Below, in pieces: positions 16,186 through 20,818 of a stretch of DNA of 20,818 nt. How positions within the stretch are numbered: position 1 is the stretch's first letter; each line of letters opens with the position of its first letter. The notes under the pieces are model-generated. The model was not told the DNA's origin. It was given only the letters and a program-made list of their open reading frames with translations, and did not search any database. Source of the DNA: JACDDK01 sp038198445 (GTDB lineage: Bacteria; Actinomycetota; Rubrobacteria; Rubrobacterales; Rubrobacteraceae); NCBI GenBank assembly GCA_038198445.1, contig JBBPZZ010000027.1, positions 1-20,818 on the forward strand. Reading direction: 5' to 3'. The position numbers and the translations under genes are program-made.

Positions 16186-16832
16186 GACTCACCTCCCCGG
16201 CCTCGTCCCGCACCCGCATGACCGGCCCTGCCGCCCCCCTCCACGCCGCGCAGGCGGAGATTGAGTATCTCCATCATGAGCTCGGCTCCTTCTTGCGCGA
16301 GAGCCGGTTCAGACACCTCGCCGCCGGCCTCCTCGAACGGCAGCCAGAACTCGGCGACGAGCATGAGGGTTTTCGCCAGCCTCGAAATCGACGCCGGCTC
16401 TTCGAGCCCTTCGAGCACCCCAGCCTCCGCGAAGGCCCGCAAGATCTCCTCGGTGCCGGATAGTCCCCGCTGGCGGAGCTGCCTGTAACGTCTCCCGAGC
16501 TCAGGGTCTCTGTTCGTGAGCGCTCCCAGTTCCCGGTAGAAGAAACGATATTCCCAGAGCCCCGAGAAGGTGCGCTCCGCAATGGCCCGCACGTCCTCCG
16601 GGGCAGGCGCGCCGTCAGCGGGCAACGAGTAGGCCTCCTTCCAATGAGCATCCACTTCATCGAAGATGTCCCGAATGATCTCCTCCTTATTTCGATAATG
16701 GTAGTAGAGGTTGCCAGGACTGATCCTCGCCTCCTCGGCGATGTGGTTGGTCGAGACCGCTGCGGTACCCCGCTCGTTGAACAACCGCAACGCCGCCCGC
16801 AATATCCGCCCCTTCGTGTGTCCCTTACTCAT
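16182..16832 (-). CDS. TetR family transcriptional repressor
   Basis: The 216-residue protein begins with a TetR DNA-binding domain: ILRAALRLFNERGTAAVSTN, then the helix-turn-helix IAEEARISPGNLYYHYRNKEE (about 31-51) with the diagnostic LYYHYRNKEE. The rest is an all-alpha ligand-binding domain ending in a Gly/Arg-rich tail. ATG 16832 has AGGAG 5 bases upstream. It is the first gene of a four-gene operon joined by 4-base overlaps. Three palindromes over its own promoter indicate autoregulation. The ligand is unknown. Confidence 0.93.
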   Translation of the reverse strand: MSKGHTKGRILRAALRLFNERGTAAVSTNHIAEEARISPGNLYYHYRNKEEIIRDIFDEVDAHWKEAYSLPADGAPAPEDVRAIAERTFSGLWEYRFFYRELGALTNRDPELGRRYRQLRQRGLSGTEEILRAFAEAGVLEGLEEPASISRLAKTLMLVAEFWLPFEEAGGEVSEPALAQEGAELMMEILNLRLRGVEGGGRAGHAGAGRGRGGES

Positions 16833-16846
16833 CGAATCTCCTGTTT

Positions 16847-16908
16847 AAAGTATTTACTCTACACAGAAGTATAGAGTTTTTACTCTAACTGTCAAGAGTA
16901 TTCACTCT
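16847..16908. promoter_or_regulatory. Three operator palindromes AGAGTnnnnACTCT (putative TetR sites)
   Basis: Three copies of a 14-bp inverted repeat lie in 62 bases: 16847-16860 (one mismatch, AAAGT/ACTCT), 16872-16887 (perfect, extended to TAGAGT/ACTCTA with a 4-base centre) and 16895-16908 (perfect). Their centres are 26 and 22 bp apart. The middle copy fills the spacer and touches the -10 of the tetR promoter, the outer ones abut the -35 and the start region. This is a typical arrangement for steric repression by the TetR protein encoded downstream. Confidence 0.8.
16868..16895 (-). promoter_or_regulatory. Promoter of the tetR operon
   Basis: On the minus strand TTGACA (16890-16895) and TATACT (16868-16873) are 16 bases apart, with both hexamers at or near consensus. 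The predicted start is near 16861. The A+T-rich stretch stands out from the G+C-rich surroundings. The promoter would be strong unless repressed, and operator palindromes cover it. Confidence 0.8.
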
Positions 16909-16963
16909 AATTTTCGTTCGAGATCCGCGCGGTCGGCTCTCTGCGTCCTGATCCGCAGTCCAG

Positions 16964-17043
16964 GCCTGTACTTCCGTACAGGCTAAAAACCGGCCTCCCG
17001 CACGATGCCAAAGCCCCGCTCAAGACGCATCCTAAAGGTGCGT
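16964..17043 (+). other. Two inverted repeats in the leader of the 17076 gene
   Basis: The stretch between the operators and the next plus-strand gene (16909-17075) holds no gene. It has a perfect 8-bp inverted repeat GCCTGTAC/GTACAGGC with a TTCC loop (16964-16983) and a second hairpin ACGCATCC/GGTGCGT with one bulged T and a TAAA loop (17025-17043). Neither is followed by a T-run on either strand, so they are not intrinsic terminators. They may be leader structure or protein sites. No convincing plus-strand promoter is visible. Confidence 0.4.
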
Positions 17044-17075
17044 AGAGAGAAGAAGCGACAGAGGAGGGAAAAGGA

Positions 17076-17282
17076 ATGAGGAGTACGGAGACCGTCAGCA
17101 ACGAGAAGATCGCCGGTGGCGAGGGGCTCTCCTGGAGAAGACTACCGTTGGCGGTCCTGCTCGCGGCGTTCGCGGCGGCCGTGGCCAACGCCCTCGTCTA
17201 CTTAGAGGTAATGCACGTGGTGGCCTGGGCGGTGATCGTCGGTCTGCTAACTACGGTGGCCCGGCGGGAAGCGAGCGCGTAG
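17076..17282 (+). CDS. Small membrane protein, resembles an internally deleted DUF6069 protein
   Basis: The 68-residue protein has a polar N-terminus, then hydrophobic segments at about 23-43 and 47-61. The first resembles the start of DUF6069 membrane proteins (RRLPLAVLLAAFAAAVANALVY) and the second resembles their last helix (MHVVAWAVIVGLLTTVAR). Family members normally have about 130-140 residues and four helices, so the middle two seem to be missing. The ATG has a clear GGAGGG/AAGGA ribosome site. The family assignment is from memory of its pattern and is moderate only. It heads a row of closely spaced plus-strand genes. Confidence 0.6.
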   Translation: MRSTETVSNEKIAGGEGLSWRRLPLAVLLAAFAAAVANALVYLEVMHVVAWAVIVGLLTTVARREASA

Positions 17283-17313
17283 AGCGGAATCCGGCAAGAG
17301 AAAGGGCAGTGGG

Positions 17314-17670
17314 ATGAACGAAGAGTTACTGGAGTCTATCGAGCGCGAGATGCTCGACTGGCCCGGAGTATGGAAAAAGCGTGACGAGAACGGACCGGGC
17401 GGGATCGGCGTTACCGGGTACAGGTTGGGGCGCAAGCAGATCGGCCACGTCCACGACGACGGTCACGCCGACTTCCGGTTCCCGAGAGAGGTTCGGGACG
17501 AGTTGATCCAATCAGGGAAGGCAGTCCGTCACCCGGCCTTCCTAAACAGCCGGACAACGGCGAGCTATCAGATAAGAAACGCGGAAGATGTGCCCGGAGC
17601 CCTCGAACTCTTCCGCATGAGCTACGAGCGGGCGCAGTCCATCGAGCGACGCGAAGTATCCGAAGCATAA
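17314..17670 (+). CDS. DUF5519 (luciferase-domain) family protein
   Basis: The 118-residue soluble protein fits the small DUF5519/luciferase-domain family. It starts with LLESIEREMLDWPGV, continues with YRLGRKQIGHVHDDGHADFRF (residues about 36-56), FPREVRDELIQSG, and ends with the family-like RNAEDVPGALELFRMSYER. The His pair in IGHVHDDGHADF is typical. No enzymatic activity is established for this family, and the name luciferase is inherited from distant similarity. ATG 17314 has AAGGG 7 bases upstream. The gene lies 31 bases after the mini membrane protein and 38 bases before the next small gene, so a shared transcript is likely. Confidence 0.78.
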   Translation: MNEELLESIEREMLDWPGVWKKRDENGPGGIGVTGYRLGRKQIGHVHDDGHADFRFPREVRDELIQSGKAVRHPAFLNSRTTASYQIRNAEDVPGALELFRMSYERAQSIERREVSEA

Positions 17671-17708
17671 ACCCCTGGCTAGCCAAAGCACAGATAAAGG
17701 AGTTCAGG

Positions 17709-17906
17709 ATGCACGGTTTCAACGACTTCGAGTTCTGGCGGCAGCGCCGCGAAGAATTGTTGCGCGAAGCAAGGTTGAACCGGCTGGCGAGAGCAGCCCG
17801 ATCAGACCGTAAGAAGATCCGGCTGTATCCTGCTCCGGGCTGGGAGTTGCAGCGGTATGGTGGCCGGCTCTACAAGCTCCTCCGCGCTTTGAGACACACG
17901 ATCTAG
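17709..17906 (+). CDS. Small basic protein of 65 residues
   Basis: The predicted product is very rich in Arg, Lys and Glu and looks helical: an N-terminal DFEFWRQRREELLREARLNR, then RAARSDRKKIRLYPAPGW and a basic C-terminus. The strong AAGGAG 6 bases before the ATG and the regular spacing with its neighbours support a real gene. I recall similar short, Arg-rich, EWxxxRREELLREA-type proteins from actinobacteria, with no known function. It could bind nucleic acid or be a small helical partner of another protein. Neither can be shown here. Confidence 0.65.
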   Translation: MHGFNDFEFWRQRREELLREARLNRLARAARSDRKKIRLYPAPGWELQRYGGRLYKLLRALRHTI

Positions 17907-17926
17907 AAAACGACAGGAGAATTACC

Positions 17927-19078
17927 ATGACGGAATCCACGCAACGCACGGCTCTCATCACCGGCGCCTCCCGCGGCCTCGGTCTCGCGCTGGCCCGCAA
18001 GCTGGCGGAAGATGGCTGGAACTTGATCGTAGACGCCCGCGGCGCCGAAGCGCTCGAAGCCGCACGCACCGAGCTGTCGATGCAGACCCGCGTTACAGCC
18101 ATCCCCGGCGACGTCACCGACGAGGAACACCGCCGGGCGCTCGCCGGAGCCGCGCGCGAAACCGGCGGTCTGGACGCGCTCGTCAATAACGCGAGCACCC
18201 TCGGCCCAAGTCCACAGCCATCTCTTCTAGACTATCCACTAGACGTGCTGGAAGAGGTCTACCGGACGAACACGATCTCGCCACTCGCCGTCATCCAGGC
18301 CGTCCGGAACGAGCTAAAACCCGGCGCCCGCATCCTGAACATCACCAGCGACGCCGCCGTCGAACCCTACGAGGGTTGGGGCGGATACGGCTCCAGCAAG
18401 GCCGCCCTCGAACAACTCTCCAACATCCTCGCCGCTGAGAACCCGGCCCTGCGCGTATACCAGGTGGACCCCGGCGATATGCGGACGCGGATGCACCAGG
18501 AAGCCTTCCCGGATGAGGACATCAGCGACCGTCCGCTCCCCGAAGAGAGCGTGCCGGGTCTGATCGAGCTACTGACCGGCGACCTGCCGGGTGGCCATTA
18601 TCAGGTCCGCAAGATAACCGGAGCGGAGAATGCCCGAGGGTTGCGCGAGTTGCGCGTCGCGCTCACCGTAGACGACTTCGACGGGGCGGCGGTTTTCTAT
18701 CGGGACACGCTCGGCCTGACGGTAGTGAAAGAATGGTCGGAGCGGCAGGGCCGGGGCCTCATTTTGGAAGCCGGCTCGGCGACCATCGAGCTGGTAGACC
18801 GTTCTCAGGCGGCTTACATAGACGAGATCGAAGCCGGAGAACGCACCTCCGGCCCGGTGCGGCTGGCCCTGGAAGTCCCGGATATACAAGCCGCCGCAGA
18901 TGCCCTGCGAGAGCGAGGCGCGAAGGCTCTAGAGGATCCCATCGAGACACCGTGGGGAGACCTCAACCAGCGCCTCCAGACCACCGAGGGCTCGCAGATA
19001 ACACTCTACCAATCTCCCACTAGTAATACCGACAGAGAGGAGATGGCCTCAGTTGAAGACGCTCCAAGTTCCCAGTAA
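17927..19078 (+). CDS. SDR oxidoreductase fused to a VOC (glyoxalase-like) domain
   Basis: The 383-residue protein joins two domains. Residues 7 to about 230 form a classical short-chain dehydrogenase with TGASRGLG (12-19), GDVTD (61-65), NNAS (87-90) and the catalytic Ser141, Tyr154 and Lys158 (YGSSK). Residues about 241-362 form a vicinal-oxygen-chelate domain (LRVALTVDDFDGAAVFYRDT... LQTTEGSQITLYQ). The usual metal ligands of glyoxalases (a first-strand His and the Glu of the last strand) seem absent, so the domain may bind a ligand rather than catalyse. The ATG has AGGAG 7 bases upstream. Its 3' end overlaps the QueA-like gene by 26 bases, suggesting the two act together. The substrate is unknown. 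Confidence 0.88.
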   Translation: MTESTQRTALITGASRGLGLALARKLAEDGWNLIVDARGAEALEAARTELSMQTRVTAIPGDVTDEEHRRALAGAARETGGLDALVNNASTLGPSPQPSLLDYPLDVLEEVYRTNTISPLAVIQAVRNELKPGARILNITSDAAVEPYEGWGGYGSSKAALEQLSNILAAENPALRVYQVDPGDMRTRMHQEAFPDEDISDRPLPEESVPGLIELLTGDLPGGHYQVRKITGAENARGLRELRVALTVDDFDGAAVFYRDTLGLTVVKEWSERQGRGLILEAGSATIELVDRSQAAYIDEIEAGERTSGPVRLALEVPDIQAAADALRERGAKALEDPIETPWGDLNQRLQTTEGSQITLYQSPTSNTDREEMASVEDAPSSQ

Positions 19079-20204
19079 ACACATTCCACTCGACACCCTG
19101 GACTTCGTTCTGCCCCAGGACCTCGAAGCCGGCGAGCCGCCCGAGGCCCGCGGCCTGAAGCGCGACGAGGTGCGCCTGCTAGTCTCGTACCGCGACGACG
19201 GCCGCGTGGTCCATTCCACGTTCCGCAGCCTCCCGGACTTCCTGGACGCCGGGGACGTGCTGGTCATAAACACTAGCGGCACGATGAACGCCGCCCTACC
19301 CGCCGAACGCGAGGACGGCACGCCGCTGGAGCTGCGCCTCTCCACCAGCCTACCGGATGGGCTCCGGGTCGTGGAGCTTCGCCGTCCGACCGGCACGGAC
19401 ACAGAGCCCTTCCGTTGCGCGTCCGCCGGGGGAAAGCTACGGTTGCCCGACGGCGGGAAAGCAACGCTCCATGCGCCCTACGCTTCCGGGTCGCGGCTCT
19501 GGACCTCGACGCTCGACCTGCCGGAGCCGCTCGACGAATATCTCGACCACCACGGGTTCCCGATCCGCTACGGCTACGTCAGGGAGGGGTGGCCGCTCGA
19601 CTACTACCAGACCGTCTATGCAACTGAGAACGGCAGCGCCGAGATGCCCTCCGCCGGACGGGCCTTTACGCCGGAGTTGATCACGTGCCTCGCCACCCGA
19701 GGCGTCCAGATAGCGCCGCTGATCCTGCACACCGGCGTCGCAAGCCTCGAAGCGAACGAACCGCCCTACGAGGAGTTCTACCGCGTGCCGCCCGAGACCG
19801 CCCGCCTGGTAAATACCGCCCACGAAGCGGGTAAGCGCGTGGTCGCCGTAGGAACGACCGTCATCCGGGCGCTCGAGGCCGTTACGGACCCGAGCAACAT
19901 TACGCACCCCGGTGAGGGCTGGACGCGTCTCGTCATCACTCCCGAACGCGGTATCAGGGCCGTAGACGCGATGCTGACCGGCCTGCACGAACCTCGCTCC
20001 ACCCATCTCGCGATGCTTGAGGCGCTCGCCGCACGGAAGCACCTCAAGCTCGCCTACGAAGAGGCGCTAAGGAAACAGTACCTCTGGCACGAGTTCGGAG
20101 ACCTGCACCTCATTCTTCCTAAAAACTATAAATCCACAACAGGAGTCAACCATTCTCAAGGCTCTTACGTTCTGTCTCGGATCAACGCGCCAGCGAGTTT
20201 CTGA
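19053..20204 (+). CDS. Divergent QueA-like SAM:tRNA ribosyltransferase-isomerase family protein
   Basis: QueA makes epoxyqueuosine in tRNA by moving the ribosyl part of SAM onto preQ1. This 383-residue protein keeps the QueA frame: LDTLDFVLP near residue 13, GDVLVINTSG (68-77), YYQTVY (184-189), VGTTVIRALE (266-275), HEPRSTHLAM (312-321) and FGDLHLIL (348-355). Key stretches differ: the TAGLHF-type motif reads PSAGRAFT (199-206) and the HVGxGTFxPV region reads HTGVASLEANEP (226-237). It also has about 28 extra C-terminal residues. No other queuosine gene is in the window. It may act on another substrate. The start is TTG 19053 with GAGGAG 10 bases upstream. The fold is fairly sure; the function is open. 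Confidence 0.8.
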   Translation: MKTLQVPSKHIPLDTLDFVLPQDLEAGEPPEARGLKRDEVRLLVSYRDDGRVVHSTFRSLPDFLDAGDVLVINTSGTMNAALPAEREDGTPLELRLSTSLPDGLRVVELRRPTGTDTEPFRCASAGGKLRLPDGGKATLHAPYASGSRLWTSTLDLPEPLDEYLDHHGFPIRYGYVREGWPLDYYQTVYATENGSAEMPSAGRAFTPELITCLATRGVQIAPLILHTGVASLEANEPPYEEFYRVPPETARLVNTAHEAGKRVVAVGTTVIRALEAVTDPSNITHPGEGWTRLVITPERGIRAVDAMLTGLHEPRSTHLAMLEALAARKHLKLAYEEALRKQYLWHEFGDLHLILPKNYKSTTGVNHSQGSYVLSRINAPASF

Positions 20205-20205
20205 G

Positions 20206-20818
20206 CTAGTTGAAGACACCACCATCCAGAGCGTCATCACCGGGGAAATTGCCGCCCCCGCCAGGATTACTCGGAGCTGGCTGCGGAGCGGGCTGCGGAG
20301 CGGGCTGAGGCGCCGGCTGCGGAGCCGGCTCCGGTACTGGTTTCGGTACTGGTTTCGGTACTGGTTTCGGTGCTGGTTTCGGTGCTGGTTTCGGTGCTGG
20401 CTGTGGGGCCGGCTGAGGCGCCGGCTGAGGCGCCGGCTCCGGTACTGGTTCCGGCGCTGGCTTGGGTGCAGATTGTGGAGCGGGCTCCGGTTCCGGTATT
20501 GGCTGGGGCGCAGGTTCCGGTGCTGGGTTGGGTTGTACAGGCTGAGGGGCGGGTGAAGGCGCAAACTCTTCCGGGATAGTTTTTTCGGGCTTATCGTCTT
20601 TCTCATCCTTCTTGTCGTCCTTGTACTTGGATTGATCCCCCGACTTCTTCTTCAAGTCGAGCTTGTCGCTGGGATTGTCGAACTGCTGTACGGGATATTT
20701 CCGCACGGCACCCTGCATGTACAAAGAGAAGATGTCTAGCGGGTAGTTCTCTCCATTTATCTCCGAGAGCCCGTTTATGTTCCTCATCGGCTTCGGCTTC
20801 GGATACCCTACCCACACA
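20206..20818 (-). CDS. Penicillin-binding protein, C-terminal part (partial)
   Basis: The gene runs in from the right edge; only its 3' 203 codons are seen. The first residues, VWVGYPKPKPMRNINGL, followed by GENYPLDIFSLYM, are the end of a class A penicillin-binding protein transpeptidase domain (glycan strand cross-linking on the outer face of the membrane). Then come a Lys/Asp-rich stretch (about 55-80), a Pro-Ala tail of about 97 residues and a Gly/Asp-rich end. The first visible codon (GTG) is not a start, since the transpeptidase core must lie upstream. Its stop is 1 base from the QueA-like gene's stop, tail to tail, without room for a terminator. Confidence 0.85.
   Translation of the reverse strand, partial: VWVGYPKPKPMRNINGLSEINGENYPLDIFSLYMQGAVRKYPVQQFDNPSDKLDLKKKSGDQSKYKDDKKDEKDDKPEKTIPEEFAPSPAPQPVQPNPAPEPAPQPIPEPEPAPQSAPKPAPEPVPEPAPQPAPQPAPQPAPKPAPKPAPKPVPKPVPKPVPEPAPQPAPQPAPQPAPQPAPSNPGGGGNFPGDDALDGGVFN
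20271..20562 (-). repeat. Tandem repeat encoding a Pro-Ala/Val (xPAP) tail
   Basis: A degenerate 12-base repeat encodes four-residue units xPAP or xPVP with x = Gln, Glu or Lys. The least diverged block is at about 20336-20400, where a 12-base unit occurs three times as the KPVP version and three times as the KPAP version. Such Pro-rich tails are stiff and probably span the peptidoglycan. Near-identical units are prone to length change by slippage. Confidence 0.85.

Noticed and set aside
15638..16219. Long upstream extension of the 38-codon frame (232 codons in all)
   Set aside because: The extension is a shadow of the membrane protein, which has clear transmembrane helices; only the part after the overlap is likely coding.
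16964..16983. Perfect 8-bp hairpin as an intrinsic terminator
   Set aside because: On the plus strand it is followed by an A-run, not T, and on the minus strand no T-run follows.
20271..20562. Repetitive stretch as a CRISPR array
   Set aside because: The units are 12 bases, contiguous and in frame, without spacers; they encode a Pro-Ala tail.

Overview
The window is a G+C-rich chromosomal segment with dense, overlapping genes and many GTG/TTG starts. The gene types fit a deep-branching actinobacterium, most likely Rubrobacter or a relative: CbtAB, a CobN chelatase with a fused ChlI-ChlD partner, a soluble NarL-type kinase and a penicillin-binding protein with a Pro-Ala tail. The organism is inferred from gene content, not from a marker gene. 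I saw no tRNA, rRNA, insertion sequence, prophage or CRISPR array.

Positions 1-11970 (minus strand) hold a cobalamin operon. A near-consensus promoter (TTGACT-17-TATGCT) is followed by a cobalamin riboswitch and then cbtB, cbtA, cobQ, cobN, a chlI-chlD fusion, cobO, cobB, cobI, cobM and the first codons of one more gene running off the left edge. From cbtA to cobM every junction overlaps by 1-8 bases, so translation is probably coupled. The operon brings in cobalt (CbtAB), inserts it (CobN with the AAA+/VWA motor), methylates the corrin precursor (CobI, CobM), amidates it (CobB, CobQ) and adenosylates it (CobO). B12 in the cell should repress it through the riboswitch.

Positions 11990-14560 (plus strand) hold a dedA-family membrane protein gene and a two-component pair: a soluble GAF histidine kinase with three cysteines in its sensor domain, and a NarL/FixJ response regulator.

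Positions 14585-16910 (minus strand) hold a self-contained operon: tetR, a polytopic membrane protein, a 38-codon small gene and an NAD-dependent epimerase. All three junctions are 4-base overlaps. The tetR promoter is consensus-like and is covered by three copies of an AGAGTnnnnACTCT palindrome. The epimerase gene has an apparent single-base frameshift near its 3' end.

Positions 17076-20204 (plus strand) hold a row of closely spaced genes: a mini membrane protein that looks like an internally deleted DUF6069 protein, a DUF5519 (luciferase-domain) protein, a 65-residue basic protein, an SDR-VOC fusion, and an overlapping, divergent QueA-like gene. The SDR-VOC/QueA-like pair is the best candidate here for uncharacterised biochemistry. 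The window ends with the 3' part of a minus-strand penicillin-binding protein gene with a long Pro-Ala repeat tail.
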